From Flavobacteriales bacterium (GTDB lineage: Bacteria > Bacteroidota > Bacteroidia > NS11-12g > UBA9320), in contig JACJZT010000002.1 in assembly GCA_020635455.1 (NCBI GenBank), forward strand, positions 372,001 through 436,000: a stretch of 64,000 bases of DNA, given 5' to 3'. Each line of letters opens with the position of its first letter. Position 1 is the first letter of the stretch. A model generated the notes under the pieces. The model was not told the origin of the DNA and made no database searches. It worked only from the letters and a program-made list of their open reading frames with translations. Positions 26,876-35,445 of this stretch are shown in pieces. A program made the position numbers and the translations under genes.

Positions 26876-26947
26876 GCACATCAGCACATCAGCACATCAG
26901 CACATCAGCACATCAGCACATCATCACATCAATACATCAATACATCA
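26876..26947 (+). repeat. Tandem 8-bp repeat, nine units
   Basis: Six perfect GCACATCA units (26876-26923) are followed by TCACATCA and two ATACATCA. The last three bases supply the stop codon (TGA on the minus strand) of the TolC-like gene. Slippage here would alter the spacing between the TolC-like gene and the four-helix-bundle gene and could shift the stop. It is too short and spacer-free to be CRISPR. Confidence 0.9.
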
Positions 26948-28183
26948 TTCCGTTTTTGAGGTGAGGTAATCCAGTTTAGCCAGAGCCAAATAAAATGACT
27001 TTGTTGCGGTTGCTTTACCGATTTGAACGCTTAATATTTCCTGATTTAATTTAAGGATTTCTTCAAAATCCTTTCCCGAATTGCTGTATGCCGATTCCAG
27101 TAACCTGATGACCTGGTCTATTTTTAAGATCTGACGGTTGTATAATTCAAATTGTTTTGTGGCTTTTTCCAAATCAAATTTCGCCGATTCATAGGTAGAA
27201 ATCAACACATTTTCCATGTGGATCCTGTAAGTTGAAATTGATACCTGGTTTATTCTGGATTCATTGGTTGAAGCTTTATATTTTGCACGATATACCGGGA
27301 TGCTCATACTTAGCATAGGCATGATCACATTTTTACCATTATCGGGCACTGCCATATCCGTTCGTTTTCCGACAAATACATAATCAAGTCCTAGTCCGAA
27401 CTTTGGCAAAGCCTGTTTTTTATTTAATTCTTCGGCTTCCATAGCAGATTGCAATTTCAGATCAAGTGCCTGTAATTGCGGGTTATTGAGCAGCAAGCTG
27501 TCTTTTCTGTAATCTAAGGATAGGGGCGCCAATGACAGTTCCTGTTCAACCTGTACCAAAACAGTATCGGGTCTGTTGAGTAATTTGTTAAAGTGAACCG
27601 TTAAAGGCTTTAGCTGGTCTTCAAGCAACTTAATTTCTGTTTCAGTGTTATCCAGCATTATTTCAACTCGTATCACATCAACCATACTACCTCTGTCGTT
27701 CCTGAATTTTGAGGTGGCCAGAGATTTGTAACTTTTTAAGATCTCCAGGTTCTTTTTTTGCATAAGGATCTTTTGATTCACCTCATAAATGGGATACCAT
27801 GCAGATTTCACCTGCATATACAATTCGTTTTTCGAGTTTAGAAACTCGCTGTATCTGGCTTCCGATTGTAATAAAAGTACATTTCCGGCAGTTTTTAAAG
27901 TTCCAAACCATGGAAACATTTGAGTAATGCCGATCTTGGCCCTTTGCGGTCCGACCCGGGTTTCGACAGGACTAATAAAATAACCAAAGGAAACAACAGG
28001 ATCCGGTAAACCACTTACTTGAGCAACCTTTTGTAAACTTGCTTCGAAATCAGAATATTTTGCCTTTAATTCCGGATTGTTCTCTGCTGCTATTTGCAAA
28101 CAGTTTTCCAGACTCTGCGCATTGGTGCTTTTACTTAATACCAAAGTAAAGAGTGTGAAAAAAATTAAAATATACGTTTTCAT
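26945..28183 (-). CDS. TolC-family outer-membrane efflux protein (CusC-like)
   Basis: This is the outer-membrane/periplasmic tunnel component of the copper RND system. The 412-residue protein has a signal peptide (residues 1-22, ending STNAQS) and the two TolC repeats, seen as long heptad-rich helices (for example QKNLEILKSYKSLATSKF and LEKATKQFELYNRQILKIDQVIRLLESAY). It is shorter than classic TolC (about 470), as is usual for metal-efflux members in this phylum. Its ATG overlaps the CusA-like stop by 4 bp, indicating coupling. The stop codon is formed by the last unit of the tandem octamer array, so its C-terminus may have been trimmed or shifted by that insertion. Confidence 0.9.
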   Translation of the reverse strand: MKTYILIFFTLFTLVLSKSTNAQSLENCLQIAAENNPELKAKYSDFEASLQKVAQVSGLPDPVVSFGYFISPVETRVGPQRAKIGITQMFPWFGTLKTAGNVLLLQSEARYSEFLNSKNELYMQVKSAWYPIYEVNQKILMQKKNLEILKSYKSLATSKFRNDRGSMVDVIRVEIMLDNTETEIKLLEDQLKPLTVHFNKLLNRPDTVLVQVEQELSLAPLSLDYRKDSLLLNNPQLQALDLKLQSAMEAEELNKKQALPKFGLGLDYVFVGKRTDMAVPDNGKNVIMPMLSMSIPVYRAKYKASTNESRINQVSISTYRIHMENVLISTYESAKFDLEKATKQFELYNRQILKIDQVIRLLESAYSNSGKDFEEILKLNQEILSVQIGKATATKSFYLALAKLDYLTSKTE

Positions 28184-31100
28184 TTTAGGTCTTTTTTAAA
28201 TTTTCTTTCTTCATTCCAGCAATAGAGCACCGGCAACAAGAAATAAGATGTCATATCAATTATCATACCTCCAAGTGCCGGAATGGCCATTGGTACCATT
28301 ATATCTGCTCCTTTACCGGTTGAAGTAAAAACAGGCAGCAATGCAATGATCGTAGTAGTTGTGGTCATGGCGCAGGCCCTTATCCTTCTCCCTCCTGCTT
28401 CAATTGCAGTTTTCCTTATCTTGTAAATAGTATCCGGTCTTATGTTCTTAAAACGATCCTTAAGATAGGTTCCCATCAGCACTCCATCATCGGTAGATAT
28501 TCCAAACAGAGCTATAAAACCTATCCAAACTGCCACACTGAGGTTAATCGTCCTCATGTTAAAAACTTCGCGAAGGTTGCTGTTGAATAAAGAAAAGTTC
28601 ATAAACCAATCTTGTCCCCAAAGCCAGATCATTATAAATCCTCCGCAAAATGAGATCAGTATCCCTGTATAGATCATAAAGGAAGTTGTAACAGACCTGA
28701 ACTGAAAATAAAGTATTAAAAATATGATCAATAGCACAACTGGGATAATAACAGACAATCTTTTCTGAGCCCTGACCTGATTTTCATAACTGCCCGAAAA
28801 CGTAAAAGTAATCCCTGAAGGTACTTTTAATTCCCCTTTATCGATACTGTCCTGAATAAAGCGCTTTGCTTCCAGAACTACGTCCACTTCAGCAAAGCCT
28901 TTTTTCTTATCAAGTAAAACGTATCCCACCAGAAAGGTATTTTCACTTTTAATTACCTGTGGTCCTTTTACGTATTCAATGCTCACCAGCTCACTTAGGG
29001 GTATCTGTACTCCAGCAGGAGTTGGGATCAAGACCCTTTGCCATTTTTCAGGATCATCACGCAGCTCTCTGGGATATCGCACCCTTACCGGAAAACGAGA
29101 TCTGCCTTCAACGGTTGTCGTCACCTGCATTCCGCCTATTGCAGTTTCTATGGTTTGCTGTACATCTTCGATCGTGAGACCATACCTCGAAATGGCTTCG
29201 CGTTCAATTTTTAACTGGAAATAAGGTTTTCCAACGATACGTTCTGCAAAAACAGCTTCACTTTTAACGGAAGGAACCTCCTTCAGGATCATTTCCAGTT
29301 TCATACCAAAATCCTGAATGGTCTTTAAGTCGTGACCATAGATCTTAATTCCCATAGGAGCTCGCATTCCGGTTTGTAGCATCACCAGTCTTGTTTCGAT
29401 AGGCTGAAGTTTAGGAGCCGAGGTAACTCCTGGTATTTCTGTGACTTTCACAATTTCTTTCCAGATATCATCGGTCGAATGAATGTGGCCTCTCCAATTC
29501 CTGAAGTAATCTCCATCATTATCCGGAATAAGTTCTTTTTCCGCAACACCTGTTTCAAGAGCTTCCTTATTCGAAAGACTGTCCCCTGAAATCAGGATCA
29601 GACGTCCCCGATTGTCAACCTTAAACCTCTTTCGATGCCCATACTCATCAAGAATGTATTCCGGTTTGTAATTAATAATGTTTTCATACATCGAAATCGG
29701 GGCAGGATCAAGTGCTGATTCAACTCTGCCCATCTTACCAACAACCAGATCGATCTCAGGAATGTTGGCTACCAGCATGTCGAGCTGCTGCAGAACACGT
29801 TTGTTTTGTTCTACACCTGTATGAGGCATGGAAGTTGGCATCAACAGAAAACTTCCTTCATCGAGGGATGGCATGAATTCTTCGCCAACACCCGGAAATT
29901 TATTATTTAAATACGACCATGCAGCTGAAGTACGAAGATTAACCCCTATTTGGTCGAACCCTCTTGCTATTGGATCAAACACTTTGTTGAAACCTAACCA
30001 GACTGAAATTCCAAAAAATAAAGTAAAGGCAGGCAGGAGTATAAAAAGTTTCTTATTTTCAATACACCAAGTGAGAATTTTTTGGTAATATTTTTCCAGC
30101 ATGATATAAAAAAGCATTATAGAACCAACGAGAGCAAAAACGAAAATGAAGTTGTGAAAAAATTTGTGAGAAGCTCCCAAGGGCATCCAATACTCAGCCA
30201 GCAACCAAATTACAGACAAGACGGTTACGATAAGAGTGGAGGATCTTACGAACCAATTAAAAACATACGGGTAACTTTTTTCCTTATCTGCCGGAAAATA
30301 TTGTTTTAAAATTTCTGAGAAACCTAAGAGGATCAAAGTCGTTCCTGCCCAATAAAAACCTGAAAAAAGCGAGATCGTTCCACATAAAATTAAAAAAGTG
30401 TTTTTTAAGACCCGGGACCTATTATTTTTAAAATTAATTCCAAAGACCCAATGGGCAAATGTTGGCAAGATCAACAAGGCAACCAATAAGGAAGCTATCA
30501 GGGCGAAGGTCTTGGTATACGCTAAAGGACTGAACAACTTGCCCTCTGCAGCTTCAAGGGTAAAAACCGGGATAAAACTTACAACCGTTGTTGCAACTGC
30601 AGTTAGTATGGCAGAGCTCACTTCTGAAGCAGCATTATATACCGTATCTTTTAACTTTTGTCCGGGTGGTGCTTCCTCACGGTGTTTAATTACGTTTTCA
30701 GACAATACGATACCAAGATCGACCATGGTTCCTATGGCAATTGCAATTCCCGACAAAGCCACAATATTGGCATCGATGCCAAAATACCTCATTGCAATAA
30801 AAGTAATGAGAATAGCGATTGGCAATAAGGAGGATATTAAAACGGACGCTCTGAGGTTTAATACCATAACGATAACCACAAGTAACGTTATGAGCAATTC
30901 GAGGGATAATGCCTCTTCAAGTGTGCCAAGAGTTTCATGTATCAATTGGGTGCGATCGTAAAACGGTATGATGCTTAGTTTACTTTCAACACCATCTGAT
31001 AGCGTTTTTGATGGAAGTCCCGGTGAAATTTCCTTAATTTTTTCTTTTACCTTATCGATCACCTGAAGCGGGTTCGAACCATATCTTGCCACTACAACTC

Positions 31101-32007
31101 CACCTACCACTTCTGCCCCATCTTTATCGAGCATACCTCTTCGTGAGGCAGGCCCAAGTGAAACTACACCAATGTCTTTAATATGAATTGGAACATTGTC
31201 CTGAACATCTACCACAGCTTTTTCAATGTCTTCAACAGATTTAATATACCCCAGTCCTCTGACCAGATATTCAGCCTTGTTAATTTCAATGGTTTTAGCT
31301 CCTGCATCGCGATTTGACCGGTTAACGGCCATCATAACCTTTTGCAAGGGTATATTGTAAATTCTCAAGGCATCCGGGTTTACATCGATCTGATATTCCT
31401 GAATGTAGCCACCTATCGAAGCCACCTCTGAAACTCCCTCAACGGCATTCAAACCATATTTTACGAAAAAGTCCTGAATGGTTCTTATTTCATGAAGGTC
31501 CCAACCACCGGTTGGATTCCCGTTTTTATCCCTTCCTTCAAGGGTATACCAAAACACCTGACCTAAGGCTGTAGCATCCGGTCCTAAGGAAGGATTAACA
31601 CCTTCGGGCAACAATCCTGCAGAAAGTGAATTAAGTTTTTCGAGTATTCGCGAACGTGACCAGTAAAAATCGGTTTGATCGTTGAAAATGATGTAAATGC
31701 TGCTAAATCCGAAGACTGAAGAACTTCGTATCGTTTTTACTCCGGGAATTCCCAGGAGTGAAGTCGTCAATGGATAAGTGATCTGATCTTCAATGTCCTG
31801 GGGTGAACGCCCCGGCCACTGAGTAAAAACAATTTGCTGATTCTCTCCAATGTCAGGGATAGCATCTACCGGTACAGGATCCGAAGGCAGAAAGCCAATT
31901 TTCCATCCAAAGGGTGAGGTTACCAGACCCCAACTGATACAAAGAACCAATAACAGAAGTGTTACCAGTTTATTTTCTAAAAAGAATTTTATGATTTTAT
32001 TTAACAT
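28180..32007 (-). CDS. cusA: CusA/CzcA-family heavy-metal RND efflux pump
   Basis: This is a proton-driven inner-membrane pump exporting metal ions, probably Cu(I)/Ag(I) given the neighbours. The 1275-residue protein is about 230 longer than E. coli CusA. It opens with an inner TM helix and the VDAIPDIGENQQIVFTQWPG block, and the TM4 proton-relay motif GIAIAIGTMVDLGIVLSEN is present. Porter subdomains contain QTGMRAPMGIKIYGHDL, where methionines resemble the metal path. The extra length is mainly an insert of about 120 residues (about 525-645) with three or four more hydrophobic segments, plus a longer segment in the porter region near 810-850. It sits between the Cys-rich protein and the TolC-like gene, which it overlaps by 4 bp. 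Confidence 0.93.
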   Translation of the reverse strand: MLNKIIKFFLENKLVTLLLLVLCISWGLVTSPFGWKIGFLPSDPVPVDAIPDIGENQQIVFTQWPGRSPQDIEDQITYPLTTSLLGIPGVKTIRSSSVFGFSSIYIIFNDQTDFYWSRSRILEKLNSLSAGLLPEGVNPSLGPDATALGQVFWYTLEGRDKNGNPTGGWDLHEIRTIQDFFVKYGLNAVEGVSEVASIGGYIQEYQIDVNPDALRIYNIPLQKVMMAVNRSNRDAGAKTIEINKAEYLVRGLGYIKSVEDIEKAVVDVQDNVPIHIKDIGVVSLGPASRRGMLDKDGAEVVGGVVVARYGSNPLQVIDKVKEKIKEISPGLPSKTLSDGVESKLSIIPFYDRTQLIHETLGTLEEALSLELLITLLVVIVMVLNLRASVLISSLLPIAILITFIAMRYFGIDANIVALSGIAIAIGTMVDLGIVLSENVIKHREEAPPGQKLKDTVYNAASEVSSAILTAVATTVVSFIPVFTLEAAEGKLFSPLAYTKTFALIASLLVALLILPTFAHWVFGINFKNNRSRVLKNTFLILCGTISLFSGFYWAGTTLILLGFSEILKQYFPADKEKSYPYVFNWFVRSSTLIVTVLSVIWLLAEYWMPLGASHKFFHNFIFVFALVGSIMLFYIMLEKYYQKILTWCIENKKLFILLPAFTLFFGISVWLGFNKVFDPIARGFDQIGVNLRTSAAWSYLNNKFPGVGEEFMPSLDEGSFLLMPTSMPHTGVEQNKRVLQQLDMLVANIPEIDLVVGKMGRVESALDPAPISMYENIINYKPEYILDEYGHRKRFKVDNRGRLILISGDSLSNKEALETGVAEKELIPDNDGDYFRNWRGHIHSTDDIWKEIVKVTEIPGVTSAPKLQPIETRLVMLQTGMRAPMGIKIYGHDLKTIQDFGMKLEMILKEVPSVKSEAVFAERIVGKPYFQLKIEREAISRYGLTIEDVQQTIETAIGGMQVTTTVEGRSRFPVRVRYPRELRDDPEKWQRVLIPTPAGVQIPLSELVSIEYVKGPQVIKSENTFLVGYVLLDKKKGFAEVDVVLEAKRFIQDSIDKGELKVPSGITFTFSGSYENQVRAQKRLSVIIPVVLLIIFLILYFQFRSVTTSFMIYTGILISFCGGFIMIWLWGQDWFMNFSLFNSNLREVFNMRTINLSVAVWIGFIALFGISTDDGVLMGTYLKDRFKNIRPDTIYKIRKTAIEAGGRRIRACAMTTTTTIIALLPVFTSTGKGADIMVPMAIPALGGMIIDMTSYFLLPVLYCWNEERKFKKDLK

Positions 32008-32032
32008 ATTTTTTTAAACCTGTAATTGAAGA

Positions 32033-32042
32033 ATTAAAGTTC
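32033..32042 (+). promoter_or_regulatory. Possible metal-regulator half-site upstream of cusA
   Basis: ATTAAAGTTC differs by one base from ATTAAAGTAC, the arm of the palindrome upstream of the AraC gene. It lies 26 bp upstream of the cusA ATG. Confidence 0.3.
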
Positions 32043-32046
32043 ATTG

Positions 32047-32066
32047 CCACTGTCAGAAAACAGTGG
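32047..32066. repeat. Hairpin between the Cys-rich gene and cusA
   Basis: CCACTGT pairs with ACAGTGG over a 6-nt loop. On the minus strand it follows the Cys-rich gene but lacks a downstream T-run, so it may pause transcription, stabilise mRNA or be an operator rather than a full terminator. Confidence 0.4.
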
Positions 32067-32083
32067 GTAAAAAATATGTTATC

Positions 32084-32497
32084 CTAAATAAGAAATACTT
32101 CGTAAAGTAAACCCAGATCGGGTTTTATCAAAGGTGGAGAGCCAAGTGTATAAACGTTTAATTCACGGGTTGTTGGTTTAAAATCCGGAACAAACAGGTT
32201 TAAATAAACACACTCGGTCTTTAGATCATTTATTGTTAAACTTACAGAGCAATCCTTTGTCACCGGGCCGGTGTGAAGGGTGGTAAAAAAATCCTGACAA
32301 CAATTTGCCTTAATTTCCAAACCGGATCCTGCACAATCACCCGTTTGATCCTCCATCCCACAAGTAAGATTGGAAATATCAATGTTAAGGCCTGAGTTTA
32401 CTTTATGACCTCCACAATAATGAGTTGCATACTTCAATCCAATGTTTGAACCGGACAGTATTATGGCCAGAAATATGGATAAAAGTTTGCGAATCAT
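32084..32497 (-). CDS. Small Cys-rich secreted protein, HYC_CC_PP type
   Basis: This exported 137-residue protein has its family name taken from its residue pattern: a signal peptide, a THYCGGH motif (residues 26-32), further Cys at CGME and DCAGSG, a KANCCQD pair (about 65-71), and a late SPPLIKP proline motif. The His and Cys clusters suggest metal binding in the periplasm. It lies between the P1B-ATPase and the CusA-like pump with 24-bp and 76-bp gaps, so it is probably part of the copper response, perhaps carrying metal between the two transporters. That role is inferred from position; the fold is not known to me. Confidence 0.75.
   Translation of the reverse strand: MIRKLLSIFLAIILSGSNIGLKYATHYCGGHKVNSGLNIDISNLTCGMEDQTGDCAGSGLEIKANCCQDFFTTLHTGPVTKDCSVSLTINDLKTECVYLNLFVPDFKPTTRELNVYTLGSPPLIKPDLGLLYEVFLI
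32149..32163 (+). promoter_or_regulatory. Palindrome-containing 15-mer, copy 3 of 3
   Basis: This TATAAACGTTTAATT is identical to the copies at 1029-1043 and 12039-12053. This one falls inside the Cys-rich protein gene, near its 3' end. Confidence 0.3.
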
Positions 32498-32504
32498 TGT
32501 TTTA

Positions 32505-32512
32505 CAAATATA
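32505..32512 (-). promoter_or_regulatory. Candidate -7 box of the Cys-rich protein gene
   Basis: On the minus strand the octamer reads TATATTTG and lies 7 nt before the ATG at 32497. No TTTG is found at the standard distance in the 3' end of the ATPase gene, so it may be an internal activator-dependent promoter or chance. Confidence 0.3.
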
Positions 32513-32520
32513 CTATAATT

Positions 32521-34758
32521 TTAATTTCTATGAATTTTTAGCTTTTTTAACCTTAAACTGTTCAATACTACCGAAACCGAACTCAAAGCCATGGCACCTC
32601 CCGCAATCATAGGATTTAACATAAAGCCATTCAATGGATAAAGAATTCCTGCTGCGACCGGAATCCCAATTAAGTTGTAAATAAAGGCCCAGAATAAATT
32701 CTGTTTTATGGTTTTTGTGGTTTCAACAGCTATTTTGATCGCGTTAACGATCGAATAAAGATTTGAACCTATAAGGGTTATGTCGGAAACATTCATGGCA
32801 ATGTCTGTACCATGTGACATGGCTATACTTACATCTGCAAGAGCCAGGGCTGGAGCATCGTTGATCCCATCACCCACCATGGCGACCTTTTTACCATTTT
32901 GTTTCAGACCTTCTATCTCAATATATTTATTAAAAGGCAGTTGATTGGCTTTATAGTGCTTGATCCCGGTTTGAGATGCTACATATTTTGCAGATCCTTC
33001 CCCATCACCTGTAAGCATAATTACATCGATGTTTTTTGAAATCAAACTTTGGATTGCATTCTTTGAATCTTCCTTGATGGTATCTTCAATTACGATCACA
33101 GCAAGAATGTTTTGGCTATCGGCAAAATATACAATGGTCTTGCCTGTATTTTCTTTTGAATCGTCCTTAAACCATGGTTGTTTATTCTTAAAGCCAAATT
33201 CTGAAACAAGTCTTTCATTACCAACCATATAACGAATCCCATTTTCACCTTTTGCTTCAACTCCCTTACCGGTAAGACTTTTAAAATTGCTGATCGTAAT
33301 TTTCTTATTCAGGAAGGGTTTGATATACCTTATTACAGCTTCGGCCAGCGGGTGTTCTGAATTGCTTTCAATTTCATTCAGCAGGTCATAGTGATGCTTT
33401 TCATCAAATTCGGGGCCTTTAATAAAATTGCTGACGTTCGGCCGTCCGGTGGTTATGGTCCCGGTTTTGTCGAGAACGACCGTGTCAACCATACCGGCTT
33501 TCTCAAGAACAGCAGCATTTCGTATCAAAATATGATTTTCAGCCCCTTTACCTATCCCAACCATTATCGCCGTGGGGGTTGCCAAACCGAGTGCACATGG
33601 ACAAGCAATCACTAGCACGGAAACGGCTGCAAGAAAAGCGTGTGTGTATTTTTGATCTCCACCAAAAACGATCCAGATCAAAAAAGTAAGTACGGAAAGA
33701 ATCAAAACGGTCGGGACAAATATTGACGCAATCTTATCTGCCAACTTCTGCATTGGGGCTTTACTTGACTGAGCTTTTTTCACCGTTTCGATTATTCCTG
33801 AAAGAAAAGTATCCTTTCCTACCTTTTCTGCTTTAAACCTAAAACTGCCTTTTTGATTAATGGTACCTGCGAACACCTTATCATCGTTTTGTTTTAAAAC
33901 CGGAATGGGTTCACCGTTTATCATGCTTTCATCCACATAAGACTCGCCGGATATCACCATTCCATCGACCGGGATCTTTTCGCCGGGTTGGATAAGCAAT
34001 ACATTACCCTTGTTGATCTCATTTATTGAAACATTTTCAATTTCGCCGTTGGAAGAAATTCTGTTGACCTTGTCGGGAGTTAATCCTATTAACTGTTTCA
34101 AGGCAAAATTGGTATTGGACTTGGCTTTTTCTTCAAGCATTTTTCCCAGTAACACAAAAGTTATTATTACAGTGGCTGCTTCAAAATAAACATGTGGAGT
34201 TAAATTATTTCTCAACCAAAATTGTGGAAATGCTGTGTTAAACGCACTGAAAACGTACGCTATTCCGGTGCTCAGGGCCACTAATGTGTCCATGTTGACC
34301 ATTCCGTGACGGATCTTTTTAAATGCACTGATAAAAAAAGATTTACCAAATACGAACAAAACCGGAGTGGATAATACCATGGATACCCATTTGCCCGGTG
34401 ACCAGTCCATAAAAAACATCCCTATAACGAAAACTGGAATTGTAAAGATCGAGGCACCTATTGAATTCTTACGAAAGATCTCATAGCTTTCTTCCTCCTT
34501 TTTTCGTACTTCATTTGTTTTAACATTTTGAAGGTCAAGCCCATAACCTATGCTCTTAACCGTATCATTTAACATTTCAGGCGTAACGGACGCTTCGTAT
34601 TCCACAACAACTTCAGCTGTGGCAAAGTTGACCAAGGCACTTTTAACACCCGGTAATTTATTGAGTATCGATTCAACTGAAACAGCACATGCGCTGCACG
34701 ACATTCCCTGTACAGGGAAATAACCTACTTTGATTTGTTCTTGTTCTGAAGAGGGCAT
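32521..34758 (-). CDS. copA: Copper-exporting P1B-type ATPase
   Basis: This pump drives Cu(I)/Ag(I) out of the cytoplasm across the inner membrane with ATP. The 745-residue protein has one N-terminal HMA domain with the metal motif GMSCSACAVS (residues 13-22), eight TM helices, the actuator GEPIPV segment, the TM6 metal site CPCALGLATPTA, the phosphorylation motif DKTGTIT, the nucleotide-binding SEHPLA (HP motif), and GDGINDAPALALADVSIAM near TM7/8. CPC plus the TM7/TM8 pattern YNLIGIPVAAG and MALSSVSVVLNSLRLKKL places it in the P1B-1 (copper) class. It follows the AraC regulator and precedes the Cys-rich and RND genes, which would pass copper outward. Confidence 0.95.
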   Translation of the reverse strand: MPSSEQEQIKVGYFPVQGMSCSACAVSVESILNKLPGVKSALVNFATAEVVVEYEASVTPEMLNDTVKSIGYGLDLQNVKTNEVRKKEEESYEIFRKNSIGASIFTIPVFVIGMFFMDWSPGKWVSMVLSTPVLFVFGKSFFISAFKKIRHGMVNMDTLVALSTGIAYVFSAFNTAFPQFWLRNNLTPHVYFEAATVIITFVLLGKMLEEKAKSNTNFALKQLIGLTPDKVNRISSNGEIENVSINEINKGNVLLIQPGEKIPVDGMVISGESYVDESMINGEPIPVLKQNDDKVFAGTINQKGSFRFKAEKVGKDTFLSGIIETVKKAQSSKAPMQKLADKIASIFVPTVLILSVLTFLIWIVFGGDQKYTHAFLAAVSVLVIACPCALGLATPTAIMVGIGKGAENHILIRNAAVLEKAGMVDTVVLDKTGTITTGRPNVSNFIKGPEFDEKHHYDLLNEIESNSEHPLAEAVIRYIKPFLNKKITISNFKSLTGKGVEAKGENGIRYMVGNERLVSEFGFKNKQPWFKDDSKENTGKTIVYFADSQNILAVIVIEDTIKEDSKNAIQSLISKNIDVIMLTGDGEGSAKYVASQTGIKHYKANQLPFNKYIEIEGLKQNGKKVAMVGDGINDAPALALADVSIAMSHGTDIAMNVSDITLIGSNLYSIVNAIKIAVETTKTIKQNLFWAFIYNLIGIPVAAGILYPLNGFMLNPMIAGGAMALSSVSVVLNSLRLKKLKIHRN

Positions 34759-34773
34759 ACTATTCGATCAATC

Positions 34774-34785
34774 AGAGTACAAAGG
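34774..34785 (+). promoter_or_regulatory. Possible degenerate metal-regulator site upstream of copA
   Basis: AGAGTACAAAGG resembles the centre of the AraC-gene palindrome (AAGTACAAGG), with one base inserted. It lies about 15 bp upstream of the copA ATG. Confidence 0.25.
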
Positions 34786-34857
34786 TCAGATAAACTCTTT
34801 TTCTGATTGTTATATTATTTTGATCATTTGTTACAGGATTTTGAATCCGGTAGGGTA

Positions 34858-35436
34858 TCAAACGGGTCCATTTATTGCATCCAGTGATTTATGTGCCGGA
34901 CGATGTAAATTTCTGAAGTAGCCGGGTGTCATTCCTGTTTCTTTCCTGAATTGTGCCGAAAGATGTGCAACACTGCTGTAATTAAGCTCCCAGGCAATTT
35001 CAGACAAACTTAGCTCATTGTAAAACAACAATTCCTTTACTTTTTCAATCTTTTGCAATACATAGAATTTTTCAATGGTCTGTCCCTCAACAGAGGAAAA
35101 TAATTTACTAAGGTAGGTGTATTCGTGGTTTAAAGAATCGGCTAACAACACGGATAACTTTAAGGGTTCTTTCTTATGCTGTAAATGAATTGACTGAATG
35201 ATCAGCAATTTGATCTGTTCTATTATTTTCGCCTGCTGATCCACCAGCCATTCAAAACCTCCATTTTTAAGGTTGTTCTTCAGATTTTGGGTTTGTTCCA
35301 CATTGGGTTTTTGGGATAAATCCACTTCACCAAGTCGTATGGAACGAATGTCCAATCCTTCTTTTAATACAAGGCTCTTTACCGACTCAATGCATCGTGG
35401 ACATACCATGTTTTTAATAAATATCCTGTATGACAT
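34858..35436 (-). CDS. AraC-family regulator with N-terminal metal-binding (HMA-like) domain
   Basis: This transcription factor has 192 residues. Residues 1-70 look like a ferredoxin-like HMA fold with the metal motif NMVCPRCIESVK at residues 9-20 (CxxC), in place of a sugar-binding sensor. The C-terminal AraC domain (about 90-185) carries two helix-turn-helix units: HEYTYLSKLFSSVEGQTIEKF, then LSLSEIAWELNYSSVAHLSAQFRKETGMTPGYFR. Binding of Cu(I) or Ag(I) would be sensed directly. The gene is first in the copper cluster, and a strong palindrome sits 10-50 bp upstream of its ATG, suggesting autoregulation. It probably controls copA to cusB; the direction (activator or repressor) cannot be seen. 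Confidence 0.85.
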   Translation of the reverse strand: MSYRIFIKNMVCPRCIESVKSLVLKEGLDIRSIRLGEVDLSQKPNVEQTQNLKNNLKNGGFEWLVDQQAKIIEQIKLLIIQSIHLQHKKEPLKLSVLLADSLNHEYTYLSKLFSSVEGQTIEKFYVLQKIEKVKELLFYNELSLSEIAWELNYSSVAHLSAQFRKETGMTPGYFRNLHRPAHKSLDAINGPV

Positions 35437-35445
35437 CCGAAAGGA

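Noticed and set aside
26876..26947. Possible CRISPR array
   Set aside because: Units are 8 bp with no spacers and no cas genes; it is a simple tandem repeat.
30398..30961. 187-codon plus-strand ORF inside cusA
   Set aside because: It is antisense to transmembrane segments of the pump, which often leave the opposite frame open.
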